From: Mycolicibacterium lacusdiani
Lineage (GTDB): Bacteria > Actinomycetota > Actinomycetes > Mycobacteriales > Mycobacteriaceae
Length of the DNA stretch: 64,000 nt
Direction of reading: 5' to 3'
NCBI RefSeq assembly: GCF_021916785.1
Contig: NZ_JAKCFC010000011.1
Span: forward strand, 1-64,000
Each line of letters opens with the position of its first letter. Position 1 is the first letter of the stretch. The notes beneath the pieces were generated by a model. That model saw nothing but the letters and a program-made list of their open reading frames with translations, did no database searches and was not told the origin of the DNA. The position numbers and the translations under genes were made by a program. Positions 24,656 to 32,732 of the stretch are shown here, one piece after another.

Positions 24656-25858
24656 ATGGTTGCCTTCGGGCGCGGCGTCGGCGCGTCCGAATTCGTGCTC
24701 GGGACGCTCCTGCGCGGGTGCGACGATGACGAGGTGGGTTCCCCGGGCACGCCACCTGCCGCGACCGACGTGCTGACGTTGCTCGCCGACCAGCTGGAGC
24801 GCTTCGCTGGTCGGGGTGCGCCCGGTCTCGTGCCGGTCATCGCAGGGCTGCGAATCCCCGACGAGGCGACCGGCGGGCTGGACGACGAAGTGCGGTATCG
24901 GCGACTGTGTGACGCCCTCGTGCAGATGCGGTGCGAGGCGCTGCGCTCGGGACACGAGGAGCTGTTCGACTGGTCGCACGGCGACGCCGCGACGCTGCTC
25001 CGGATGACCGCCGCGGTCGCGGTGGTCGAGGCTGCCGGCCTGCCCGTCGACCGCGGGGACGACCGGGATGCGCATCGACGCCGGGCCACGCACTGGCGAC
25101 GCTACGGACGCGGCCGGGTCGTCCCGCTGCACCGCTCGTGCAGCGCCGACATCGTCCGCGGCTCACTGCGGCTCCTCGAAGAGGCACGCGGCCGGCCGTC
25201 GTCCCGACAAACGGGCGGCGCGGCGGCGAGGCGGGCGGCGGTGCACCAGTCACGACTGCGCCTCGTCCAATGGGTGCGGGGCGAGTGCTCCGATGCGGCC
25301 GGCCGGTGGCGGACCGACGCCGCGTCGGTGCCCCGTCGTGGCGCCGCCGACTTCGAGGCCCGCGTGCGCGCCGCGGCGACCGCCCTGATCGACGACGTCG
25401 ACGACCGGGTGAAGCGGAACGCGCGGGCACTGGCCGGTCCGCACGCCCACTTCGACGGTGCGGGCGCGCCCGCCGTGCGCCTCCCCGCGCCGGTGTCGAC
25501 GTCGCGGCGCGTGGAGAACCAGTTGACCGGCGTGCTCGGTGCCGGATTCGGGCTGGGGGCGGGGCTCGCGTCGGGCAGGTTGCTCGCGGAGGTCGCAGGC
25601 GGACCGATCTCGGCAGGCGTCCTCGGCGGCGCGCTGATGGGTGTCATCGTGACGGTGTGGTTGATCGCGGTCCGCAACCTGCTGCATACCCGCGCGGTCC
25701 TCGACAGGTGGGCCGTCGACGTCGCTGCTGCGGTGCGCTCGCACTGCGAGGCGGTCGTCGCGAGCAGGCTGCTGACCGTCGAGGTTGCGCTTATGACGGC
25801 CGCCGGCGGGCGCGGGTCACCGGCTCGGGGCGTGACGGACACCAATGAGAAGGAATAA
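24656..25858 (+). CDS. Hypothetical membrane protein (Rv0209/Rv0210 position)
   Basis: About 400 residues, not recognised as a named family. The N-terminal 120 residues are helical and acidic (VLTLLADQLERFAG, GLDDEVRYRRLCDALVQMRCEALRSGHEEL). An Arg-rich region follows, with many Arg and Ala residues up to about 280. A membrane hairpin is seen near 300-345 (VLGAGFGLGAGLASGRLLAEVAGGPISAGVLGGALMGVIVTVWLIAV), then a charged helical tail. The layout resembles the membrane-proximal end of dynamin-like or IniC-type proteins, but no GTPase motif is present. GTG 24734 is an alternative start. Divergent from trmB by 41 bp with TTGATACCCA just before the ATG. Confidence 0.65.
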   Translation: MVAFGRGVGASEFVLGTLLRGCDDDEVGSPGTPPAATDVLTLLADQLERFAGRGAPGLVPVIAGLRIPDEATGGLDDEVRYRRLCDALVQMRCEALRSGHEELFDWSHGDAATLLRMTAAVAVVEAAGLPVDRGDDRDAHRRRATHWRRYGRGRVVPLHRSCSADIVRGSLRLLEEARGRPSSRQTGGAAARRAAVHQSRLRLVQWVRGECSDAAGRWRTDAASVPRRGAADFEARVRAAATALIDDVDDRVKRNARALAGPHAHFDGAGAPAVRLPAPVSTSRRVENQLTGVLGAGFGLGAGLASGRLLAEVAGGPISAGVLGGALMGVIVTVWLIAVRNLLHTRAVLDRWAVDVAAAVRSHCEAVVASRLLTVEVALMTAAGGRGSPARGVTDTNEKE

Positions 25859-25912
25859 AATCCGAGTCCGCTGAATCTGAATCGTTCCTGTGAGCGATCG
25901 GACATAGTCCCA

Positions 25913-25942
25913 ATTAACCGCGGGTATGTCACCCAAGTTAAT
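25913..25942. promoter_or_regulatory. Composite palindrome upstream of pckA
   Basis: ATTAAC (25913-25918) and GTTAAT (25937-25942) are exact complements. Between them GGGT-ATGTC-ACCC (25922-25934) forms a second dyad with nearly the same centre. It is 33 bp before the pckA ATG in an AT-rich 116-bp gap, so it probably lies in the promoter or leader. No known consensus was matched. Confidence 0.45.
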
Positions 25943-25974
25943 CTCGATGGAACACCGCGAACGGGGAGTTTCAC

Positions 25975-27804
25975 ATGACCGCAGCGACCATTCCGGGTCT
26001 GGACGACGCACCGACCAAGCACGAGGGCCTTCTGGCGTGGGTTCGCGAGGTCGCCGAACTCACTCAGCCGGACCGGGTCGTCTTCGCCGACGGCTCGCAG
26101 GAAGAGTACGAGCGTCTCGCAGAGCAGCTCGTCGAGGCGGGCACCTTTCAGAAGCTCAACCAGGAGAAGCAGCCGAACTCCTACCTTGCGCTGTCGGACC
26201 CGTCCGACGTCGCGCGCGTCGAGTCCCGCACCTTCATCTGCTCCCAGCGCGAGATCGACGCCGGTCCCACCAACAACTGGATGGACCCCGCCGAGATGCG
26301 CGGCCTCATGACTGACCTCTACCGCGGGAGCATGCGCGGCCGCACCATGTGGGTCGTTCCGTTCTGCATGGGTCCTCTCGAGGCCGAAGACCCCAAGCTG
26401 GGCGTCGAGATCACCGACTCCGAGTACGTCGTCGTGTCCATGCGCACCATGACCCGGATGGGCAAGGCCGCTCTGGACAAGATCGGTGACGACGGCTTCT
26501 TCGTGAAGGCGCTGCACTCGATCGGCGCTCCGCTCGAGCCGGGCCAGCAGGACGTGCCCTGGCCGTGCAACGACACGAAGTACATCAGCCACTTCCCCGA
26601 GACCCGCGAGATCTGGAGCTTCGGTTCGGGCTACGGCGGCAACGCCCTGCTCGGCAAGAAGTGCTACTCGCTGCGCATCGCCTCGGCCATGGCCCACGAC
26701 GAGGGCTGGCTCGCCGAGCACATGCTGATCCTCAAGCTGATCTCGCCGGAGAACAAGTCGTACTACATCGCCGCGGCCTTCCCTTCGGCGTGCGGCAAGA
26801 CCAACCTCGCGATGCTGCAGCCGACCATCCCGGGCTGGCGCGCGGAGACCGTCGGCGACGACATCGCATGGATGCGATTCGGCAAGGACGGCAGGCTTTA
26901 CGCGACCAACCCCGAGTTCGGCTTCTTCGGTGTCGCGCCGGGCACCAACTGGGACTCCAACCCCAACGCGATGAAGACCATCGCCGGTGGCAACACCGTC
27001 TTCACCAATGTCGCCAAGACCGACGACGGTGACGTGTGGTGGGAGGGCCTCGAGGGCGAACCCGACCACCTGATCGACTGGAAGGGCAACGACTGGGTCC
27101 TGCGGGAGACGGAAACCAAGGCAGCGCATCCCAATTCGCGCTACTGCACCCCGATCTCGCAGTGTCCGACGCTCGCCCCCGAATGGGACGATCCGCAAGG
27201 CGTGCCGATCTCGGCCATCCTCTTCGGCGGCCGTCGCAAGACCACCGTCCCGTTGATCACCCAGGCCCGCGACTGGCAGCACGGCGTCTTCATCGGCGCC
27301 ACGCTGGGTTCCGAGACCACTGCGGCTGCCGAGGGCAAGGTGGGCACGGTCCGTCGCGACCCGATGGCCATGCTCCCGTTCCTCGGCTACAACGTGGGCG
27401 ACTACTTCCAGCACTGGATCGACCTCGGCAAGAACGCCGACGAGTCGAAGCTGCCCGCCGTGTTCTTCGTGAACTGGTTCCGCCGCGGCGACGACGGCCG
27501 GTTCCTGTGGCCCGGCTTCGGTGAGAACAGCCGCGTGCTCAAGTGGGCCGTCGAGCGCATCGAGCACCATGCCGACGGCAAGAGCACGCCGATCGGCATC
27601 GTCCCGACCGCGGCCGACCTGGACCTCGACGGTTTGGACGTCGATGCGGCCGACGTCGACGAGGCGCTGGCAGTCCGAGTCGACGAGTGGCGCAACGAGG
27701 TGCCGCTGATCGAGGAGTGGTTCGAGTTCGTCGGCGAGAAGCTGCCGACGGGCATCAAGGACGAGTTCGACGCGCTGAAGACCCGGCTGGCCGAGGCGGA
27801 GTAG
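25975..27804 (+). CDS. pckA: Phosphoenolpyruvate carboxykinase (GTP)
   Basis: A 609-residue GTP-dependent PEPCK that interconverts oxaloacetate and phosphoenolpyruvate, the entry to gluconeogenesis and important for growth on fatty acids and cholesterol. Family marks include the substrate Arg region ARVESRTFICS, the cysteine-bearing P-loop FPSACGKTNLAML of the GTP class, the metal-binding GDDIAWMRF, and the guanine pocket NPEFGFFGVAPGTN and VFFVNWFRRGDDGRFLWPGFGENSRVL. Ribosome-binding site GGGGAG lies before the ATG. Corresponds to Rv0211. The lipid-degrading genes around it fit this role. Confidence 0.97.
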   Translation: MTAATIPGLDDAPTKHEGLLAWVREVAELTQPDRVVFADGSQEEYERLAEQLVEAGTFQKLNQEKQPNSYLALSDPSDVARVESRTFICSQREIDAGPTNNWMDPAEMRGLMTDLYRGSMRGRTMWVVPFCMGPLEAEDPKLGVEITDSEYVVVSMRTMTRMGKAALDKIGDDGFFVKALHSIGAPLEPGQQDVPWPCNDTKYISHFPETREIWSFGSGYGGNALLGKKCYSLRIASAMAHDEGWLAEHMLILKLISPENKSYYIAAAFPSACGKTNLAMLQPTIPGWRAETVGDDIAWMRFGKDGRLYATNPEFGFFGVAPGTNWDSNPNAMKTIAGGNTVFTNVAKTDDGDVWWEGLEGEPDHLIDWKGNDWVLRETETKAAHPNSRYCTPISQCPTLAPEWDDPQGVPISAILFGGRRKTTVPLITQARDWQHGVFIGATLGSETTAAAEGKVGTVRRDPMAMLPFLGYNVGDYFQHWIDLGKNADESKLPAVFFVNWFRRGDDGRFLWPGFGENSRVLKWAVERIEHHADGKSTPIGIVPTAADLDLDGLDVDAADVDEALAVRVDEWRNEVPLIEEWFEFVGEKLPTGIKDEFDALKTRLAEAE

Positions 27805-27815
27805 GTCTCAGCTGC

Positions 27816-28553
27816 TCAGGCGCTGGCCACGCGGTGGTACAGCGACTTCGCGCCCCGCAGCGTCTTGCTGCCGCCGTGGGCGTCCTTGTAGTGCACCATC
27901 AGCGTGATGCGCTTGGCGCCGACCGGGCAGGGCAGCGTGGCGTGGTACGACCGGTAGCCCGAGAACACGTACGCGTTGCCCGGAACCAGTGACACCGCGG
28001 TCGGTTCGCCCGCGTGGAAGCGACGCCGGTAGGCGTTGCTCTGCATCACCATCTTCTCGACGATGTTGGTCAGCACCAGGCGCCGGAACGGTCGGCGGTT
28101 GGCGTGCAGCACCAGTTCCCCTCCGGTCGCGGGTATCTCGATGGGGAAGACCACGGTGACGACGGTGGCGTCGTAGTGGAACCACAGGGGCTGCTCGCCC
28201 TCGTCGGGGCCGTTGATGATTCGCAGTGACACGTCGACGTGCCGGTCGTCGGGGTCCGACCTCGGGTGCAGGCGAGTAGCGACGGACTCGAGGAAGTCGG
28301 CCAGTTCCGGGTCCGCGAGCAACGCGTCGATCGCCTCGCCGTCACCCGCGGTCATGTCTTCGAGCAGTACTTCTTGGGCGTCGGGGCGATTGACCGTGGT
28401 GGCCAGACTGCGGGCCGAGTCCAGCCATCGGGCGCTGACGACGCCGGGCAGTGCGGCATAGCCGACCTCCTCGACGCGTCGTGCGGTGTCGGGCGCCGCC
28501 GCGCCGATGTGGCCCTGCAGTGCGGAGTGATCCGCCGTCAACATCCCAGCCAT
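27816..28553 (-). CDS. 2OG-Fe(II) oxygenase-like protein
   Basis: A 245-residue protein with a double-stranded beta-helix signature: His126-x-Asp128 in PLWFHYDATVVTVV, the turn PATGGELVLHANRRPF, and a distal His204 (YRSYHATLPC) followed by Arg215 (GAKRITLMVHYKD), which would hold 2-oxoglutarate. These are the facial triad and cosubstrate Arg expected of Fe(II)/2OG dioxygenases. Substrate is unknown. It converges on pckA with 11 bp between stops and has no counterpart at this place in M. tuberculosis. ATG 28553 has GGGGA upstream; its promoter lies in an unusually AT-rich stretch (about 28,588-28,665). Confidence 0.7.
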   Translation of the reverse strand: MAGMLTADHSALQGHIGAAAPDTARRVEEVGYAALPGVVSARWLDSARSLATTVNRPDAQEVLLEDMTAGDGEAIDALLADPELADFLESVATRLHPRSDPDDRHVDVSLRIINGPDEGEQPLWFHYDATVVTVVFPIEIPATGGELVLHANRRPFRRLVLTNIVEKMVMQSNAYRRRFHAGEPTAVSLVPGNAYVFSGYRSYHATLPCPVGAKRITLMVHYKDAHGGSKTLRGAKSLYHRVASA

Positions 28554-28713
28554 GGTGGTCCCCGGTCGTCGTCGTGAATACGGCCAGTATTAACTAATTT
28601 CGTTCAGGCAACAACCCATGGACGGAATATAACCACGTTTACAGTGCATAAACTTACGCCAATAGCGTGCAGCGCAAGTCCGTATGACATTGCTGTAGCG
28701 GGCCTCACCCGTG

Positions 28714-28756
28714 CTGAGCGACCTCCGCCGACCGCTCAGTCTTGACGCCTGTCAAG
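28714..28756. promoter_or_regulatory. Hairpin and CTTGAC palindrome upstream of fadD4
   Basis: CTGAGCG (28714-28720) pairs with CGCTCAG (28733-28739), and right after it CTTGAC-GCCT-GTCAAG (28741-28756) is a perfect palindrome, 53 bp before the fadD4 start. The second looks like an operator; TTGAC may also serve as a -35 element. Nothing in the rest of the 255-bp divergent gap suggests a gene. Confidence 0.4.
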
Positions 28757-28808
28757 TTTTTCGGGCCTCGGGGTTCAGCTGCGCGAAGGGCCGTCGTAAA
28801 GTCAGCCC

Positions 28809-30329
28809 ATGCAGATCCGCGATACCGCCCTGGCCACTCCGGACAAGCCAGCCATCGTCATGCACCCGTCCGGAACGGTCGTGACGTTCGGCGAGCTGGA
28901 GGCACGCGCCAATCGGCTGGCCCACCACTTCCGCCAGGCCGGTCTCGTCGAAGGCGATGCGGTCGCGATCCTCCTCGAGAACAACGAGCACATGCACGCC
29001 GTCATGTGGGCGGCGCGCCGGTCCGGGCTGTACTACGTGCCGATCAACACGCACCTGACCGCGGCCGAGGCGGCCTACATCGTCGGCAACAGCAATGCGA
29101 AGGCGATCGTCGGCTCGGTGGCGCTGGTCGCGACCCTCGCCGAACTCGGCGAACACCTCATCGACGGGCTACCCGACCTGCTGCTGATCGCCGATGGCGA
29201 CCTCAACGGCTGGCAGCGCTACCCGGAGGCCGTCGCCGGCCACCCCGATACGCCGATCGCCGACGAGATCGAGGGCGATCTGCTGCAGTACTCGTCCGGA
29301 ACCACGGGCCGGCCCAAGGGCATCAAGCGCGAACTGCCGCACGTACCGCCGTCGGAGTCACCCGGCCTGATGGCCGCGCTCATCGGGTTCTGGATGCACC
29401 CCGAGGCGGTCTACCTGAGCCCCGCGCCGCTCTATCACACCGCCCCGTCGGTGTGGTCGATGCAGGTGCAGGCCGGGGGCATCACGACGGTGGTGCTCGA
29501 GAAGTTCGACGCCGAGGGCGCCCTCGACGCGATCCAGCGCTACCGGGTCACCCACGGCCAGTTCGTCCCGGTCATGTTCACGCGCATGCTGAAACTGCCG
29601 CAGTCCGTGCGGGAGTCGTACGACGTCTCGAGCCTCGAGCGGGTCATGCATGCCGCGGCGCCGTGCCCGGTGGAGATCAAGAAGCAGATGATCGACTGGT
29701 GGGGCCCGATCGTCGACGAGTACTACGCGTCCTCGGAGGCGCACGGCTCCACGCTGATCACCGCGGAGGAGTGGCTGACCCATCCCGGGTCGGTCGGTCG
29801 GTCCATGGCAGGTCCCGTTCACATCCTCGACGAGAACGGCGAGGAGTTGCCGCCAGGGCAGCCCGGCGAGATCTTCTTCGAGGGCGGGTTCGACTTCGAG
29901 TACCTCAACGATCCCGACAAGACGGCGTCGTCGAGGGACTCGCGCGGCTGGAAGACGGTGGGCGACATCGGTTACGTCGACGAGGAGGGCTACCTCTACC
30001 TCACCGACCGCAGGCACCACATGATCATCTCCGGCGGCGTGAACATCTACCCGCAGGAAGCGGAGAACATGCTCGTCACCCATCCGAAGGTGATGGATGC
30101 CGCGGTGTTCGGCGTTCCCGACGAGGAGATGGGCCAGCGGGTCAAGGGCGTCGTGCAGACCGTCGACCAGGCCGACGCCACCGACGCGTTCGCCGAGGAA
30201 CTCCTGGGCTGGCTGCGGGATCGCTTGGCGCACTACAAGTGTCCGCGATCCATCTCGTTCGAGGCACAGCTGCCCCGCACCGACACCGGCAAGCTGTACA
30301 AGCAGGAGTTGGTCAAGAAGTACTCGTGA
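28809..30329 (+). CDS. fadD4: Acyl-CoA synthetase FadD4
   Basis: A 506-residue member of the AMP-binding (ANL) superfamily that activates a carboxylic acid to acyl-AMP and then acyl-CoA. The P-loop is YSSGTTGRPKG, A5 is EYYASSEAHGSTLIT, the A7/A8 hinge is GWKTVGDIGYVDEEGYLYLTDRRHHMIISGGVNIYP, and the A10 lysine is in RTDTGKLYKQE. The fatty-acyl specificity is not readable. Corresponds to Rv0214. Its stop overlaps the next start (GTGA), so CoA activation is tightly coupled to the crotonase below. Confidence 0.92.
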   Translation: MQIRDTALATPDKPAIVMHPSGTVVTFGELEARANRLAHHFRQAGLVEGDAVAILLENNEHMHAVMWAARRSGLYYVPINTHLTAAEAAYIVGNSNAKAIVGSVALVATLAELGEHLIDGLPDLLLIADGDLNGWQRYPEAVAGHPDTPIADEIEGDLLQYSSGTTGRPKGIKRELPHVPPSESPGLMAALIGFWMHPEAVYLSPAPLYHTAPSVWSMQVQAGGITTVVLEKFDAEGALDAIQRYRVTHGQFVPVMFTRMLKLPQSVRESYDVSSLERVMHAAAPCPVEIKKQMIDWWGPIVDEYYASSEAHGSTLITAEEWLTHPGSVGRSMAGPVHILDENGEELPPGQPGEIFFEGGFDFEYLNDPDKTASSRDSRGWKTVGDIGYVDEEGYLYLTDRRHHMIISGGVNIYPQEAENMLVTHPKVMDAAVFGVPDEEMGQRVKGVVQTVDQADATDAFAEELLGWLRDRLAHYKCPRSISFEAQLPRTDTGKLYKQELVKKYS

Positions 30330-31210
30330 AGCACCTCCGCGTCTCCGGTGACGGTCTCGTCGGCGCAGACTCCGCCGAGAGCGCGACGTTCACGGTGACT
30401 GAGGCGCCGACCGACGACCGGCGGGTCGTCACCGTCGCGTCGATGAACGAGGCGGTCGACCGCATCGGCGGACGCGTCGCGCGCTGGCCGCACGCGGCGG
30501 CGGTGTGCGACGACGTCCTCCGCTCGGTCGACGTGACCGCACCCGCGTACCCCGGTGTGATCACCGAGTCGCTGGCGTACTCGACGCTGCAGGGCGGGCC
30601 GGAGTTCGCACGTTGGCTCGCCGAACGCGGCCCGGCGCACCTGCACTCAGAACCCGACCCCGTCGTGGCCGAACGCGTCGACGACACCCTGTACGTGCGG
30701 TTCAACCGACCCAAGCGGCACAACGCCTTTTCGACACCCGCTCGGGCCGCACTGCTCGAGGCGTTGGAGGTGGCGCGCGTCGATCCGTCGGTCGGCGAAC
30801 TGGTACTGGCAGGCAACGGGTCGTCGTTCTGCAGCGGTGGCGACCTCGCCGAGTTCGGTAGCTTCGCCGATCCGGCGTCGGCGCATCTGGCCCGCACGCG
30901 GCACAGCCCGGCGCTGGCGCTCGAGGCCATCACGGCCCGCCTCGGGCCTGCCTGCCGCGCCGAGGTGCACGGCCAGGTGTTGGGCAGTGGCCTGGAGATG
31001 GCTGCGTTCTGTGGTCACGTCACGGCACGCGCCGGTGCGGTGTTCGGGCTGCCGGAACTCGCGCTCGGTCTGCTCCCCGGTGCAGGCGGCACGGTGAGCG
31101 TCACCCGTCGCATCGGAAGATGGCGTACCGCCTACCTGGTGCTCTCGGGCGCGACGATCGATGCGGCGACAGCGCTTCAGTGGGGACTGGTCGACAGCGT
31201 CACCGAGTGA
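30326..31210 (+). CDS. Enoyl-CoA hydratase/isomerase with N-terminal extension
   Basis: A 294-residue crotonase-superfamily protein starting at the GTG overlapping the fadD4 stop. The crotonase domain begins near residue 110 (LYVRFNRPKRHNAFSTPARAALLEAL). It keeps the oxyanion-hole block CSGGDLAEFG and both catalytic-Glu positions, in GSGLEMAAFCG and FGLPELALGLLPGAGGT. The first 105 residues are a helical extension (WPHAAAVCDDVLRSV, ESLAYSTLQGGPEFARWL) seen in some actinobacterial paralogues. The domain ends early, without the usual C-terminal helices. The stop codon lies within the first copy of a 53-bp repeat. Absent at this site in M. tuberculosis. Confidence 0.82.
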   Translation: MKHLRVSGDGLVGADSAESATFTVTEAPTDDRRVVTVASMNEAVDRIGGRVARWPHAAAVCDDVLRSVDVTAPAYPGVITESLAYSTLQGGPEFARWLAERGPAHLHSEPDPVVAERVDDTLYVRFNRPKRHNAFSTPARAALLEALEVARVDPSVGELVLAGNGSSFCSGGDLAEFGSFADPASAHLARTRHSPALALEAITARLGPACRAEVHGQVLGSGLEMAAFCGHVTARAGAVFGLPELALGLLPGAGGTVSVTRRIGRWRTAYLVLSGATIDAATALQWGLVDSVTE

Positions 31211-31259
31211 TTTGTGGAGTATCACCTGCGGTGAGCGCGGGAAATGCTCCACGAATCGC
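31207..31259 (+). repeat. 53-bp structured repeat, copy 1
   Basis: This copy differs from 32678-32730 at only 4 of 53 positions, all transitions. It begins in the stop codon of the crotonase gene. An 11-bp outer stem forms (GATTTGTGGAG with CTCCACGAATC, one G-U), enclosing a hairpin TCACC-TGC-GGTGA. It may be a terminator or the footprint of a mobile element. Confidence 0.8.
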
Positions 31260-31260
31260 G

Positions 31261-31278
31261 CCATACGGTTCGGTATGG
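31261..31278. promoter_or_regulatory. TetR operator overlapping the tetR start
   Basis: CCATAC-GGTTCG-GTATGG is a perfect palindrome; the ATG of the tetR gene at 31275 lies in its right arm. The same CATAC-N6-GTATG pattern recurs at 31901-31916 before the next gene, which argues for autoregulation by this TetR protein. Confidence 0.7.
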
Positions 31279-31859
31279 TCAAGCCCATGGTCAATCGCAC
31301 GGACTCGCGCGCCCGGTGGCTGGACGCCGGGCTGAAGGTGCTGGCTGCCGAGGGGCCGACCGCCGTGCGCATCGACCGGATCGCCGCCAAGCTCAAGCTG
31401 TCGAAGGGGTCGTTCCACCACCACTTCGACGGCGCCGACGGCTTCAAGCGGGACCTGCTCGACTACTTCGAGAACATCTCGGTGGAGGCGCTGGAACGCG
31501 TGATCGGCGAGGTCGAGGCGCCGGGTGACATCCGCATGGTGCTGAGCAAGCTGACCCGGATGGTGGCACCCGATCGTCACGAAGTCTATTGGCCCGAACT
31601 GGAACTCGCAGTGCGCGCCTGGGCGACGTGGGATCCCGACGTCCGTGCGGTGCAGGCCAGGATCGACAGGTCCCGGCTCGCGGCACTGCAGCGGGTGTGG
31701 CAGCCGTATTCGCAGACGCCGGAGGAGGCCAGGACGGCGGCCCTCCTGCCGTACCTGGTGGCGATCGGCGCAGCGGTCGCCGTCCCGCCCGTCGGTGCCG
31801 ACGAACTCCGGCGGGTGTACGAGACGCTGCTGACGCTGGTGCCCGAAGCTCGGGACTGA
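31275..31859 (+). CDS. TetR-family regulator of the doxX-snoaL cassette
   Basis: About 194 residues. The helix-turn-helix domain covers 15-62 (DAGLKVLAAEGPTAVRIDRIAAKLKLSKGSFHHHFDGADGF). The C-terminal domain is helical (VYWPELELAVRAWATWDPDVRAVQARIDRSRL). ATG 31275 lies in its own operator; ATG 31287, four codons later, is an alternative. The downstream doxX-like and snoaL-like genes start behind a matching operator, so they are the likely targets. The regulator sits inside the segment bracketed by 53-bp repeats. Confidence 0.88.
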   Translation: MVKPMVNRTDSRARWLDAGLKVLAAEGPTAVRIDRIAAKLKLSKGSFHHHFDGADGFKRDLLDYFENISVEALERVIGEVEAPGDIRMVLSKLTRMVAPDRHEVYWPELELAVRAWATWDPDVRAVQARIDRSRLAALQRVWQPYSQTPEEARTAALLPYLVAIGAAVAVPPVGADELRRVYETLLTLVPEARD

Positions 31860-31878
31860 CGCGTCGTCCCGGTCGACC

Positions 31879-31917
31879 TTGACGGTTGCGTCGTGCTAAG
31901 CATACCGTACCGTATGG
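31879..31917 (+). promoter_or_regulatory. Promoter with second TetR operator, before doxX-like gene
   Basis: TTGACG (31879-31884) and TACCGT (31903-31908) are spaced by 18 bp as a plausible -35/-10 pair. The palindrome CATAC-CGTACC-GTATG (31901-31916) covers the -10, a placement that would let the adjacent TetR protein repress. Confidence 0.6.
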
Positions 31918-31944
31918 TTTGATTTGGACGGAAGGAAGCCGGCC

Positions 31945-32304
31945 GTGACATCGCTGCCAGATCCACAGTGGCCGATCATCGCGTTGGCCGTGGTGCAGTT
32001 CGTCGACGCGCTGATGTGCCTCAAGCCCGCTGCATTCATCGCGCAGTGCTTCGAGGGCGTCGGATGGCCGCGACGACTGTGGTGGCTGATGCCCCCGATC
32101 AAGTTCGCAGCATCCGCCGGACTCGTTGTGGGGCTGTGGATCCCATACCTCGGGGCAATCACCTGCGCGGCGCTCGTGGTCTACTTCCTGTGTGCGATCG
32201 CGGCGCACGTGCGGGCGCGGGACTTCGGCCGCAACCTGTTCCTCAACGCCACCGGCATGCTAGTCATCTGCGCGGCCGTCGGCGTCTACTGCTTCCTGAT
32301 CTAA
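31945..32304 (+). CDS. DoxX-like small membrane protein
   Basis: A 119-residue membrane protein with four helices: about 8-30 (IIALAVVQFVDALMCL), 45-65 (MPPIKFAASAGLVVGLWI), 68-90 (LGAITCAALVVYFLCAIAAHV) and 100-119 (NATGMLVICAAVGVYCFLI). Size and layout are those of the DoxX-like family, whose members are often paired with oxidoreductases or SnoaL proteins; function unknown. GTG 31945 is chosen because GGAAGGAAG sits six bases upstream; a TTG at 31924 is less likely. Followed after 32 bp by the snoaL-like gene. Confidence 0.75.
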   Translation: MTSLPDPQWPIIALAVVQFVDALMCLKPAAFIAQCFEGVGWPRRLWWLMPPIKFAASAGLVVGLWIPYLGAITCAALVVYFLCAIAAHVRARDFGRNLFLNATGMLVICAAVGVYCFLI

Positions 32305-32336
32305 ACGAGAATCGAGAAACGGAGAGGAGAACTCCC

Positions 32337-32681
32337 ATGTCCCAGAGCGCCGACGTGTTCCAGCGCTGGATCGACGAGGTGTGGTCCGACGGTCGGGTAT
32401 CAGACGACCTGGTCGCCGACGACTTCGTAGGGCACTGGCCCGACCGGGACGTACTCGGTCGCGACGAGTTGGCGGCGGTCGTGCAGACGACCCGAGAGAT
32501 GTTCGACGAGTTGACCTTCCAGATCGAACTGGGTCCCCTGCGCGACGGTGACTTCCTCGTGGGCCGCTGGACCGGCGTCGGACGGCTCGAGACCGGCCAG
32601 ACGCGCTTCACCGGCAACGACATCCTGCGCCTCGACGGTGAGCGCATCGTCGAGTACTGGACGGGCACCTCAACCGCGTGA
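32337..32681 (+). CDS. SnoaL-like/NTF2-fold protein
   Basis: A 114-residue single-domain protein of the SnoaL polyketide-cyclase-like group in the NTF2-like fold: N-terminal helix FQRWIDEVWSDG, then DDLVADDFVGHWPDRDVLGRDELAAVVQTTREMFDELTFQIE, and the closing strands DFLVGRWTGVGR, GNDILRLDGERIVEYW. An enzymatic role, such as isomerase or hydrolase on a small molecule, or a binding role, is possible. GAGAGGAGA precedes the ATG. The final TGA falls inside the second 53-bp repeat copy. Confidence 0.82.
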   Translation: MSQSADVFQRWIDEVWSDGRVSDDLVADDFVGHWPDRDVLGRDELAAVVQTTREMFDELTFQIELGPLRDGDFLVGRWTGVGRLETGQTRFTGNDILRLDGERIVEYWTGTSTA

Positions 32682-32730
32682 TCTGTGGAGTATTACCTGC
32701 GGTGAGCGCGGGAGATGTTCCACGAATCGC
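32678..32730 (+). repeat. 53-bp structured repeat, copy 2
   Basis: Direct repeat of 31207-31259 in the same orientation, again starting at a stop codon (GTGA). Two of its differences convert Watson-Crick pairs to G-U pairs (TTACC with GGTGA, GTGGAG with TTCCAC), so the stems survive at RNA level. It ends two bases before the stop of the converging GntR gene. Confidence 0.8.
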
Positions 32731-32732
32731 AG

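Noticed and set aside
27816..28553. The 2OG-oxygenase-like gene as the missing PhnY of the phosphonate locus
   Set aside because: It is 11 kb away, in a separate transcription unit, and its sequence shows no specific PhnY feature; the link would be speculation.
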